Shown piece by piece: positions 1-6,103 of a stretch of 7,409 nucleotides of DNA. The stretch is from Pseudomonadota bacterium (GTDB taxonomy: Bacteria > Desulfobacterota > Desulfobacteria > Desulfobacterales > RPRI01). The number at the start of each line of letters is the position of its first letter. Position 1 is the stretch's first letter. Under the pieces are notes generated by a model that did no database searches, had not been told where the DNA came from, and saw nothing but the letters and a program-made list of their open reading frames with translations. Made by a program: the position numbers and the translations under genes. Location: NCBI GenBank assembly GCA_018830925.1, contig JAHJRK010000016.1:1-7409 (forward strand). The letters are read 5' to 3'.

Positions 1-16
1 AAGAACGTCCAATTTT

Positions 17-232
17 GGCCAAGTACAAGGAAGGCGATAATTTCAACCACAGGAATACATTGAGTATTTCGAGGATTGAAATTTGAGCCTGACGCAGTAA
101 TCGGGCAAAAGGGGGCGTTATGCAAAGGTCTCACAGGGTGAATCATTGCAGCGTACTTATCTGTACGCTTCATTCCTCAAGATTCGCGCGCCTTGCATAA
201 TGAGCTTTTTACTTTGCCGTCGGAATTTGGCC
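17..232. repeat. Large nested inverted-repeat element upstream of dinB
   Basis: This stretch has no credible gene; frames on the + strand close quickly. Several inverted repeats nest inside it. An outer pair is GGCCAA (17-22) with TTGGCC (227-232). A left arm folds from AGGC (32-35)/GCCT (87-90) through a perfect AATTTCAA (39-46)/TTGAAATT (76-83) to GGAATAC (52-58)/GTATTTC (64-70) with loop ATTGA. A right arm folds from GGCAAA (104-109)/TTTGCC (213-218) through TTATGCAA (118-125)/TTGCATAA (193-200) to a tip GCGTAC (151-156)/GTACGC (163-168). The closing TTGGCC is followed by five T. It looks like a non-autonomous, REP- or MITE-like intergenic element or a structured RNA. No transposase or target-site duplication is visible, and the left boundary may lie outside the window. 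Confidence 0.6.
121..140 (+). repeat. Repeat segment X, copy 1
   Basis: This 20-base segment begins TGCAAAGGTCTC and sits on the ascending side of the right arm of the structured element. It matches the reverse strand of 6117-6137 at 18 of 20 aligned positions with one single-base gap. Both copies are followed in the same order by a copy of repeat Y. Confidence 0.5.
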
Positions 233-249
233 TTTTTAAGAAACCGTCA
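232..249 (+). repeat. Repeat Y, copy 1 (dinB leader)
   Basis: The 18-mer CTTTTTAAGAAACCGTCA matches the minus strand of 2379-2396 (CTTTTTACGAAGCCGTCA) at 16 of 18 positions and is close to 5253-5270. It abuts the right end of the structured element and points toward dinB, 69 bases before its start codon. Confidence 0.5.
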
Positions 250-318
250 GGGCCTCTGTTACAGAATAATACAAAAATGTAAAAAATAGCAAGCTTTCTT
301 GTCCGGGTAATAAAATCA
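250..318 (+). other. AT-rich leader of dinB, no clear promoter
   Basis: Between the repeats and dinB lies an A-rich stretch (about 261-290) that probably includes the promoter, but no good -35/-10 pair could be placed. TTACAG at 259-264 could be a -35, but nothing close to TATAAT sits 16-18 bases downstream. CTGTTACAG (256-264) is a short palindrome whose spacing does not fit an E. coli-type LexA box. The ribosome-binding site is weak, with GGG at 305-307 eleven bases from the ATG. Confidence 0.35.
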
Positions 319-1464
319 ATGATTCTTCATGTCGACATGGATGCATTTTTTACCTCCGTGGAGCAGCTCGATAACCCGAAGCTTGCCGGCAAATGTGTTA
401 TTGTCGGGGGGTTGTCGGGGCGGGGCGTTGTCTCTGCGGCAAGTTATGAAGCTAGAAAGTTCGGCGTTTATTCGGCAATGCCGATGTATCTGGCAAGGCA
501 AAAATGCCCTCACGGCGTATTCCTTTCTCCACGGATGAAACGGTATTCCGAAATATCTGAAAAAATAATGGTCATACTGGGAACATTCTCTCCTCTTGTT
601 GAACCGGTCTCCATTGATGAAGCCTATGTGGATATATCAGGATGTAAAAGGCTGCATGGTGATTCTTCGAAGATAGGTTCAGCTATTAAAAGAAAAATTA
701 AAGAGAGCGTCGGCCTTGGTTGTTCCGTCGGAATAGCGCCTAACAAGTTCCTTGCCAAAATCGCCTCCGATATGAATAAGCCGGATGGGTTAACGGTTAT
801 ATCGTCTGAAAATGCCTGTCGGTTTGCAGAATCAATTCCGATAGGTAAAGCGCCCGGGGTCGGAAAAGTGAGATTGAAAGAGCTTGAGACAATCGGGATT
901 AAGATGCTCGGGGATATTAAAAAATATCCGCCTGAAATGCTCGTAAAAAAATTCGGGGAGTTCGGTTTAAGGCTGATGAAACTCGCTTCAGGGGCGGATG
1001 ATTCTCCTGTTTCACCTTCTACCCGGAACAAATCTGTAAGCAGTGAAATGACGCTTGATAAAGATACTTCAGACAGGAATCTATTGAAAGGATACCTGCT
1101 GAAACAGTCTGAAGATGTCGGAAGCGAATTAAGAAGACTCGGCATGAGGGCAAAGACAATTGTGCTTAAAATAAAACATGCCGATTTCAGACAGATTACG
1201 AGAAGCATTACAATCAAAACACCGGTTCAGTCTTCACAAGCCCTATATAAAGAGGTGTTTAAGCTCCTTGAGGCCTATGACACTAAGGAAAAAATCAGGC
1301 TGATCGGCGTTGGCACAGCAAGCCTTATTCCTGTTTCAGATCCTGTCCAGATGAGCATCTTTGACGCGGATAGAAAGAATGACGGCAAATGGGAGAAAGT
1401 AGACAAGGCCGTAGACACTATAAAAAAGAAATTCGGAAAAGACTTGAGAGCATTGAATAACTAA
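319..1464 (+). CDS. dinB: DNA polymerase IV (Y-family translesion polymerase)
   Basis: This is a Y-family, error-prone polymerase that copies past damaged template bases in the cytoplasm. The 381-residue product opens with HVDMDAFF (4-11), which supplies metal-binding Asp6; Phe11 is the expected steric gate against ribonucleotides. SASYEAR (39-46) is the nucleotide-contact segment. SIDEAYVDIS (98-107) holds catalytic Asp100 and Glu101. CSVGIAPNKFLAKIASD (135-151) ends the palm, APGVGKVRLKEL (178-189) is the thumb helix-hairpin-helix, and residues from about 235 to 342 are the little finger. QMSIFD (344-349) fits a beta-clamp-binding motif, placed internally with a basic tail after it. The ATG at 319 leaves the usual short N-terminus. 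It converges with the hydrolase gene, 38 bases away. No SOS operator was recognised. The product is longer than E. coli Pol IV (351 residues), mostly through the tail. Confidence 0.95.
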   Translation: MILHVDMDAFFTSVEQLDNPKLAGKCVIVGGLSGRGVVSAASYEARKFGVYSAMPMYLARQKCPHGVFLSPRMKRYSEISEKIMVILGTFSPLVEPVSIDEAYVDISGCKRLHGDSSKIGSAIKRKIKESVGLGCSVGIAPNKFLAKIASDMNKPDGLTVISSENACRFAESIPIGKAPGVGKVRLKELETIGIKMLGDIKKYPPEMLVKKFGEFGLRLMKLASGADDSPVSPSTRNKSVSSEMTLDKDTSDRNLLKGYLLKQSEDVGSELRRLGMRAKTIVLKIKHADFRQITRSITIKTPVQSSQALYKEVFKLLEAYDTKEKIRLIGVGTASLIPVSDPVQMSIFDADRKNDGKWEKVDKAVDTIKKKFGKDLRALNN

Positions 1465-1502
1465 CATTCACCATGTCGGAGTATGGGATAGATTCTATAT
1501 TA

Positions 1503-2351
1503 TCAGATATGTAAACTGATCCAGGCTTCAAGATCGTCAATCACAATTTTTCTGTCATTCTCCCTTTCATTGTAACCCTCATGGTAAAGACCGTCGTAAA
1601 CATGAATCGTCTTATCTTTTACCGCAAGTCTTTCGAAGAAGGATTTTGATGCGCCTGCATTAACTAGATGATCATCTCCTGCAATCTGCATCAGAACCGG
1701 CACTTTAATATTATGGATATCTTTGTTCGCGTTTTCCATGGCGGATAAAAATTCGGTAAACCACCTGGCTGATACCCGGTTATGGACGAGAGGATCATTT
1801 TTATAGGCGGCGACTACTTTATCGTCGTGGCTGATTTTTGAAGCATCCAGTTCATTGCTTAAACTCAATTCCGGCCATATTGAAGACATGATCTTGCCCA
1901 GGGCTGCTTTTATGGCCGGAACTTTTACGGCCACACCGAGAGACGGGGATGAAATAATCAGGCCGTCAATTGTTTCCTGCCTGCGTATTGCATAATTTAT
2001 CGCTATAAGTCCTCCCATGCTGTGTCCGAGCAGAAAGCACTTAATGCCGGGCTTTTTCTCTTTTAATGCCGTTTCTACTATCGGGTGAAGGTCTTCAAGA
2101 TATTCGCCAAATGAAAGAACATGTCCCCTTTTCCCGTCGCTTTTTCCATGCCCCCTGAAATCAGGCGCATAAATGGTTATTCCTTTCGGGACAAGCCGTT
2201 CAAATAGATTGACATATCTTCCGGAATGTTCCCCAAGACCGTGGGCGATTACCATTACCGCTTTTTCAGGATCGGCTTTATATCGGCGGAAAAAGATGTT
2301 AAGCCCATCCTGTATGATATGTCTTTCGGTATATCCTGGTGTATTTTTCAA
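1503..2351 (-). CDS. Alpha/beta hydrolase, monoacylglycerol lipase / lysophospholipase family
   Basis: This is a serine hydrolase of the Hydrolase_4 type, likely cleaving monoacylglycerol or lysophospholipid esters; the substrate is inferred from the family. Numbered from TTG 2351 (282 residues), HGLGEHSGRY (37-46) gives the oxyanion region. FRGHGKSDGKRGH (65-77) follows, GHSMGG (109-114) carries nucleophile Ser111, GDD (225-227) gives Asp227, and YHEGYNE (256-262) gives His257. The start is set by AGGAG at 2357-2361, five bases before TTG. The open frame runs on to TTG 2420, but those extra 23 codons cover a repeat found in non-coding sites elsewhere and have no ribosome-binding site. No signal peptide is seen with the shorter start, so the product is probably cytoplasmic. 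It is divergent from mlaE and may share control with the phospholipid transport operon. Confidence 0.88.
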   Translation of the reverse strand: MKNTPGYTERHIIQDGLNIFFRRYKADPEKAVMVIAHGLGEHSGRYVNLFERLVPKGITIYAPDFRGHGKSDGKRGHVLSFGEYLEDLHPIVETALKEKKPGIKCFLLGHSMGGLIAINYAIRRQETIDGLIISSPSLGVAVKVPAIKAALGKIMSSIWPELSLSNELDASKISHDDKVVAAYKNDPLVHNRVSARWFTEFLSAMENANKDIHNIKVPVLMQIAGDDHLVNAGASKSFFERLAVKDKTIHVYDGLYHEGYNERENDRKIVIDDLEAWISLHI

Positions 2352-2361
2352 GGTAGCTCCT
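2352..2361 (-). promoter_or_regulatory. Ribosome-binding site that fixes the hydrolase start
   Basis: On the minus strand AGGAG (2361-2357) stands five bases before TTG at 2351. It is the only strong Shine-Dalgarno sequence in the 5' part of this frame. It favours the 282-residue product over the 305-residue one. Confidence 0.7.
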
Positions 2362-2378
2362 AAAGTTATCTTTATTTT

Positions 2379-2396
2379 TGACGGCTTCGTAAAAAG
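2379..2396 (-). repeat. Repeat Y, copy 2 (hydrolase leader)
   Basis: On the minus strand this reads CTTTTTACGAAGCCGTCA and is followed by a run of A. Five T pair with five A, and ACG pairs with CGT across an AAGC loop with one bulged C, so it can form a small hairpin. It lies in the sense orientation 27 bases before the hydrolase start, inside the predicted 5' leader. Confidence 0.55.
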
Positions 2397-2410
2397 TGAA
2401 TATATGAAGA

Positions 2411-2439
2411 ACACTAACAAGGGTCTTTTCGATTGTCAA
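2411..2439 (-). promoter_or_regulatory. Candidate promoter for the hydrolase gene
   Basis: On the minus strand a perfect -35 box TTGACA (2439-2434) is followed after 17 bases by TAGTGT (2416-2411). That weak -10 is preceded by an extended -10 TGT. Transcription would start near 2404, giving a leader of about 50 bases that includes repeat Y. The -35 box overlaps the palindrome at 2437-2452. Confidence 0.45.
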
Positions 2440-2452
2440 TTATTGATAATTG
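2437..2452. promoter_or_regulatory. Perfect 16-bp palindrome, candidate shared operator
   Basis: CAATTAT and ATAATTG form a perfect inverted repeat around a TG centre, reading CAATTATTGATAATTG. It overlaps the -35 box of the minus-strand promoter and ends nine bases before the -35 box of the mlaE promoter. Its place between divergent promoters is typical of a dimeric regulator site. The regulator is unknown, and an AT-rich palindrome can arise by chance. Confidence 0.35.
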
Positions 2453-2461
2453 CTTACTTAC

Positions 2462-2490
2462 TTGACACCCGTATGCCATTTTAATATATC
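2462..2490 (+). promoter_or_regulatory. Candidate sigma-70 promoter of the mla operon
   Basis: A perfect -35 box TTGACA (2462-2467) is separated by 17 bases from TATATC (2485-2490), a 4/6 match to the -10 consensus. The start of transcription would be near 2497, about 48 bases before the mlaE ATG. Confidence 0.5.
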
Positions 2491-2544
2491 TACCAAAGAT
2501 GCAAATTCATTTATATTGTAATTTGATATTGTTATAAGGTTGTT

Positions 2545-3348
2545 ATGCTGCGCCTGTCCATTTTAATAAGCCCGATCACCGCTCTTGGGAGGGGGGCAAC
2601 TTTCATAGTCCAGGAGATGGGACGTATCGCCATGTTCTTTCTCAGGAGCTTTGCTTTAATCTTTTCCCGGCCGTTTCAAATTAATAAAACAACGCAGCAA
2701 ATTTATTTCATTGGGGCAAAATCGGTTTTTGTCATATGTCTTACAGGAGCATTTACCGGCATGGTGCTCGGCCTCCAGGGATATTACACCCTCGTTAAAT
2801 TCGGCTCAACCGGCTTTCTCGGGGCAGCCGTCGCCCTTTCCCTTATCAGGGAGCTGGGCCCTGTTCTGACCGCCATCATGGTAACAGGAAGAGCCGGCTC
2901 GGCCATGGCTGCGGAAGTCGGCATAATGCGGATATCAGAAGAGATCGACGCTCTTGAGACAATGGATATCAATCCGCTTCGTTTTCTTGTGAGTCCAAAG
3001 CTTGCCGCAGCTCTTATAAGCATGCCGCTTCTTACAGCCCTTTTTGATGTGGTCGGAATTCTCGGCGGATATCTTACCGGGTCTCTTCTGCTCGGCATAA
3101 GCCCCGGCGTCTACTTTATGCGCATTGAAACAAGCGTGATCATGGATGATGTGACGGGAGGTTTTATTAAGTCGGTCGTTTTTGCGGTTGTTATTGTAAC
3201 AATATGCTGTTTTCAGGGATATTTCACACATACACGAGCCGAAGGTTTCGGCGCAAAAGGCGTCAGCCTTTCAACTACTTCGGCTGTCGTTATTTCCTGT
3301 GTTCTGATTCTTATAACAGATTACGTTTTAACATCATTCCTGCTGTAA
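2545..3348 (+). CDS. mlaE: MlaE-family phospholipid ABC transporter permease
   Basis: This is the inner-membrane permease of the Mla system, working with MlaF and MlaD to move phospholipid between the inner membrane and the periplasmic carrier. The 267-residue product has an amphipathic N-terminal part. Hydrophobic segments lie at roughly 54-80, 90-118, 152-185, 206-228 and 244-267. The family core is RELGPVLTAIMVTGRAGSA (102-120), followed by EIDALETMDINPLRFLVSPK (133-152), which forms the cytoplasmic coupling region facing the ATPase. There is no N-terminal STAS domain. ATG 2545 has AAGGT at 2536-2540 as a short-spaced ribosome-binding site. It is the first gene of the operon, seven bases before mlaF. 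Confidence 0.93.
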   Translation: MLRLSILISPITALGRGATFIVQEMGRIAMFFLRSFALIFSRPFQINKTTQQIYFIGAKSVFVICLTGAFTGMVLGLQGYYTLVKFGSTGFLGAAVALSLIRELGPVLTAIMVTGRAGSAMAAEVGIMRISEEIDALETMDINPLRFLVSPKLAAALISMPLLTALFDVVGILGGYLTGSLLLGISPGVYFMRIETSVIMDDVTGGFIKSVVFAVVIVTICCFQGYFTHTRAEGFGAKGVSLSTTSAVVISCVLILITDYVLTSFLL

Positions 3349-3355
3349 TGGATAT

Positions 3356-4108
3356 ATGAGAGAGCCCCTAATTCAATTCAAGAATGTTTTTAAGAGATTT
3401 GGTGATAACCATGTTCTAAATGGCACTGATCTCAGCATTTATAAAGGCGAGATAACAACGATAATAGGCAAAAGCGGGGGAGGGAAAAGCGTACTTCTCA
3501 AGCATATTATCGGACTCCTTGAACAGGATTCGGGTACAATCCTTTTTGAAGGTCGCCCTGTTTCAGACATGAAAAAGGCCGAGAGAAAAGCCCTCAAAAG
3601 AAAATGCAGTTATATGTTTCAGGGAACAGCCCTTTTCGATTCTTTAACAATATATGAAAATATCGCCCTGCCGCTCAAGGAAACTACTTCTTTATCCGAT
3701 TCCGAGATAAACAGGCGGGTCAGGGATAAAATGGATCAGCTCGATCTGCATGGCATAGACGACAAGTATCCTTCACAGCTTTCGGGCGGAATGAAAAAAA
3801 GGGTTGCCCTTGCAAGGGCTCTTGTTACAGATCCGGAAATAATTCTTTTCGATGAGCCGACAACAGGGCTTGATCCTATCCGCAAGAAGGCCGTCCATGA
3901 AATGATCTCGGATTATCAGCAAAAATTCGGTTTTACAGGGGTTGTGGTAAGCCATGATATACCCGATATTTTTCATATTTCCCAGCGGGTTGCCATGTTA
4001 AATGACGGCCGGATACTGTTTGAGGGAAATCCGGTGCAGTTGGCTCAAGCTTCGGATCCTGATGTTAAAGAATTTATCCAGGGGCTCTATATAAATGATG
4101 GAAACTAA
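3356..4108 (+). CDS. mlaF: MlaF-family phospholipid ABC transporter ATP-binding protein
   Basis: This is the cytoplasmic ATPase that drives the MlaE permease. In 250 residues it shows Walker A GKSGGGKS (38-45), the Q-loop at FQ (88-89), signature LSGGM (142-146), Walker B IILFDE (162-167), D-loop GLD (171-173) and the switch His200 in VVVSHD. All catalytic elements are intact. GGM in the signature and the KKR that follows are usual for the MlaF/Ttg2A branch. ATG 3356 has no clear Shine-Dalgarno sequence. It starts seven bases after the mlaE stop, so translation is probably coupled. E. coli MlaF is stabilised by the small STAS protein MlaB; no mlaB lies in this operon. Confidence 0.94.
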   Translation: MREPLIQFKNVFKRFGDNHVLNGTDLSIYKGEITTIIGKSGGGKSVLLKHIIGLLEQDSGTILFEGRPVSDMKKAERKALKRKCSYMFQGTALFDSLTIYENIALPLKETTSLSDSEINRRVRDKMDQLDLHGIDDKYPSQLSGGMKKRVALARALVTDPEIILFDEPTTGLDPIRKKAVHEMISDYQQKFGFTGVVVSHDIPDIFHISQRVAMLNDGRILFEGNPVQLAQASDPDVKEFIQGLYINDGN

Positions 4109-4138
4109 CTCAGTTTCTTCAAATGAGTCGGAGGTAAC

Positions 4139-4582
4139 GTGAAAAATACATCAATAGAAACATCTGTTGGAATATTTGTTCTGATAGGCCTTGTTTGTGT
4201 GGGTTACCTCACAATAAAGCTTGGAAAGATGGAGCTGATCGGCGACAACAATTACCCGGTTTATGCGAAGTTCCAGTCTGTTTCAGGTCTTAAGAAAGGT
4301 TCTCACGTAGAGATGGCAGGCGTCAGGATAGGAACGATCGATTCAATCTCCTTAGACAAGGAGAGTAAAGCCCTTGTCAAAATGAAGATAGAAAACGGGC
4401 TTGTCCTGACGGATGATGTGATCGCTTCGGTCAAGACCGCCGGAATGATAGGAGATAAGTACATAAGGATTTCTCCGGGAGGTTCCGACGTGATATTAAA
4501 GCCCGGGGAGATGATAACCGAAACCGAATCCGCGGTTGATCTCGAAGAGCTGATAAGCAAATACGTTTTTGGCGGTGTTTGA
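4139..4582 (+). CDS. mlaD: MlaD-family MCE-domain lipid-binding protein
   Basis: This is the periplasm-facing subunit, anchored in the inner membrane, that forms a hexameric lipid channel on MlaE and passes phospholipid to or from MlaC. One membrane segment spans about residues 8-27 of 147. The MCE domain follows at about 38-115, with GSHVEMAGVRIGTI (54-67) and GDKYIRISPGG (105-115) as hallmarks. A short tail ends in DLEELISKYVFGG (134-146). The start is GTG at 4139 with GGAGG at 4130-4134. It lies 30 bases after mlaF. At 147 residues it is shorter than E. coli MlaD (183), the difference being in the C-terminal helical part. Confidence 0.93.
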   Translation: MKNTSIETSVGIFVLIGLVCVGYLTIKLGKMELIGDNNYPVYAKFQSVSGLKKGSHVEMAGVRIGTIDSISLDKESKALVKMKIENGLVLTDDVIASVKTAGMIGDKYIRISPGGSDVILKPGEMITETESAVDLEELISKYVFGGV

Positions 4583-4620
4583 AGAGATAAAGAAAAGGTT
4601 GTGAACAAGAGGAGAACTCA

Positions 4621-5232
4621 GTGAAAAAAACGGCATTATTTTTGTTATGTGTGTTTTTTGCTTCTGTATCTTTTTCTTTGGAAACAGGACCGATGGCTGC
4701 GCTTAAAGGCCCGGTTGACGAAGGGATAAGACTCTTAAGCGATCCGAAGTATAAAAATCCCTCTCTTAAAAGCGTTCAGCGTGAAAAGATATGGGAAATA
4801 GTGCGCAAAGCGTTTGATTTTACCGAGCTTTCAGGGCGTGCTCTTGCAACCAACTGGAAAACCCTGAATCCGCAGCAGAGGAAGGAATTCAGCGAGGTTT
4901 TTTCAGAGGTCCTCGGAAATACATACCTCGATAAAATCCAGGGCGCATTCAGGGATGAAAGGGTTGAATATATCGGGCAGGAGATGGTTACTGATTCCAA
5001 GGCTGTTGTTAAAACGAAGATTATAAGGGAAAAAGGCGAAATACCAGTTGATTACAGCATGAGGCTGAAGGATAATGCCTGGAAGGTCTATGATGTGCAG
5101 GTTGAGGGTGTCAGTCTCGTCCAGAATTACAGGTCCCAGTTTAATGAAATTCTCTCGAAGGATTCTCCGGATGAGCTGATAAAACGGCTTCACAAAAAGC
5201 TTAAGGAACAGCAGAAAGGGGACACCAAATAA
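4621..5232 (+). CDS. mlaC: MlaC-family periplasmic phospholipid-binding protein
   Basis: This is the soluble shuttle (Tol_Tol_Ttg2 family) that carries phospholipid across the periplasm between MlaA and the MlaFED complex. The 203-residue product begins with a classical signal peptide (Lys2-Lys3, hydrophobic 4-17, likely cleaved near SFS, 17-19). The family pattern FDFTELSGRAL (65-75), then W79, LNPQQRKEF (82-90) and TYLDKI (101-106), is clear. So is the C-terminal block VDYSMRLKDNAWKVYDVQVE (143-162) leading to GVSLVQNYRSQF (163-174). The start is GTG at 4621 with AGGAG at 4610-4614 six bases upstream. A lysine-rich tail (188-203) ends the protein. It stands 38 bases after mlaD and 46 before the preferred mlaA start. 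Confidence 0.93.
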   Translation: MKKTALFLLCVFFASVSFSLETGPMAALKGPVDEGIRLLSDPKYKNPSLKSVQREKIWEIVRKAFDFTELSGRALATNWKTLNPQQRKEFSEVFSEVLGNTYLDKIQGAFRDERVEYIGQEMVTDSKAVVKTKIIREKGEIPVDYSMRLKDNAWKVYDVQVEGVSLVQNYRSQFNEILSKDSPDELIKRLHKKLKEQQKGDTK

Positions 5233-5237
5233 ATTGC

Positions 5238-5281
5238 GGAGGGACGTTTCGGTTTTTCACGAAACCGTCAAAAAACATATG
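5238..5281 (+). promoter_or_regulatory. mlaA translation start region with hairpin between SD and ATG
   Basis: A strong GGAGG (5238-5242) lies 36 bases from ATG 5279, too far to act directly. The bases between can fold: GAC (5243-5245) with GTC (5267-5269), and GTTTCG (5246-5251) with CGAAAC (5260-5265), with one bulged C (5266) and an eight-base loop. The fold leaves nine unpaired bases between GGAGG and ATG, a normal spacing. A hairpin bridging SD and start is known from T4 gene 38; its use here is inference. Confidence 0.45.
5253..5270 (+). repeat. Repeat Y, copy 3 (mlaA leader)
   Basis: TTTTTCACGAAACCGTCA matches the copy in the hydrolase leader apart from one inserted C and one G-to-A change, and like it is followed by a run of A. 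It ends eight bases before ATG 5279, in the sense orientation, and supplies the 3' arm of the SD-bridging hairpin. Confidence 0.5.
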
Positions 5282-6103
5282 AATAAATTGCTTACAATTA
5301 TAGTTTCTATTCTCTTTTTCTCTTTCGCTCCTGCACTGGCGGCATCCGACATCGCCGGAACTATTATAAACGGCGGCGAAAAGATTCTTCCGGAGGTGCT
5401 GACCACCCCCGGTCATGATTATTTGAATCAGGAATTTTCGGACGATGAACCCGATTTTTTGTCCGAAGAGAATGAAGAAGAAAAGAAAGAGGAGACTATT
5501 AGTATAGCGGACCCCCTTTATTACTGGAACTGGTCTGTTTTCCATTTCAATGACAAGCTCTATTTCTGGATTCTGAAACCTGTTTCGGAAGCATACAGGG
5601 CTGTTGTTCCAAGGCAGGTTAGATCAGGCCTGCATAACTTTTTTTACAACATTGAAATGCCGGTCCGTTTCGTAAACTGCCTGCTTCAGGGTAAATTTGA
5701 GGCTGCCGTTGATGAATTCGCAAGTTTTGTTGTCAACAGCACTGAAGGAATACTCGGTTTTGACGATCCTGCAAAAAATTATCCCGAACTGCAACAGGGT
5801 GTGGAAGATTTCGGACAGACTCTCGGATCTTACAGAATAGGAAACGGCATCTATATCGTCTGGCCCTTGCTGGGACCTTCAACCCTCCGGGATACAATAG
5901 GAATGGCCGGCGACAGTTTTCTGAAACCTAGTTCATACGTAGAGCCTCTCGAACTCTCCTTAAGCGTAACAGGATTAAGGACAATAAACGCAACCTCTTT
6001 TAAGATCGGAGATTACGAAACCTTCAAAAAAGCGGCTCTGGAGCCGTACGAAGGTCTCCGCAATGCCTATATCCAGAACCGTCATAAGAAAATCAGGGAA
6101 TGA
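5279..6103 (+). CDS. mlaA: MlaA/VacJ-family outer-membrane phospholipid transport protein
   Basis: MlaA forms a ring in the outer membrane that removes phospholipid from the outer leaflet and gives it to MlaC. Numbered from ATG 5279 (274 residues), a signal peptide ends at APALA (17-21). An acidic stretch spans about 54-72. The MlaA domain then shows DPLYYWNW (78-85), LKPVSEAYRAVVPRQVRSG (99-117), NSTEGILGFDDPA (153-165), EDFGQTLGSYRIG (176-188) and PLLGPSTLRD (196-205). Unlike E. coli MlaA there is no lipobox cysteine after the signal, so it appears not to be a lipoprotein. The frame also opens at TTG 5234, which would add 15 polar residues before the signal and is served only by a distant AAGGGG (5216-5221). 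ATG is preferred because the extra codons overlap a repeat and weaken the signal peptide. It is the last gene of the operon. Confidence 0.9.
   Translation: MNKLLTIIVSILFFSFAPALAASDIAGTIINGGEKILPEVLTTPGHDYLNQEFSDDEPDFLSEENEEEKKEETISIADPLYYWNWSVFHFNDKLYFWILKPVSEAYRAVVPRQVRSGLHNFFYNIEMPVRFVNCLLQGKFEAAVDEFASFVVNSTEGILGFDDPAKNYPELQQGVEDFGQTLGSYRIGNGIYIVWPLLGPSTLRDTIGMAGDSFLKPSSYVEPLELSLSVTGLRTINATSFKIGDYETFKKAALEPYEGLRNAYIQNRHKKIRE

Noticed and set aside
1..84. Open frame on + from the left edge to TGA at 82-84 as the end of an upstream gene
   Set aside because: The 27 residues are low in recognisable character and overlap the perfect inverted repeat 39-46/76-83, which explains the sequence better.
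256..264. CTGTTACAG palindrome before dinB as a LexA (SOS) operator
   Set aside because: The half-sites CTGT and ACAG are separated by one base, not the eight of an E. coli-type box, and no other known LexA consensus fits clearly.
624..1217. Long minus-strand open frame of 197 codons inside dinB
   Set aside because: It lies wholly antisense to a well-conserved gene, shows no recognisable domain and reads as a codon-bias shadow.
1465..1502. Terminator between convergent dinB and the hydrolase gene
   Set aside because: The 38 bases are AT-rich with small palindromes but no GC stem followed by a T-run on either strand.
4098..4142. 14-codon open frame from ATG 4098 ending in a TGA that overlaps the mlaD GTG
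   Set aside because: It has only a distant GGGG upstream and no recognisable product. It looks like chance reading through the mlaF-mlaD junction, though a coupling role cannot be excluded.
5234..5278. TTG 5234 as the start of mlaA
   Set aside because: It would put 15 polar residues before the signal peptide and translate repeat Y, and its only possible ribosome-binding site is 12 bases away. It is kept as an alternative, not the call.
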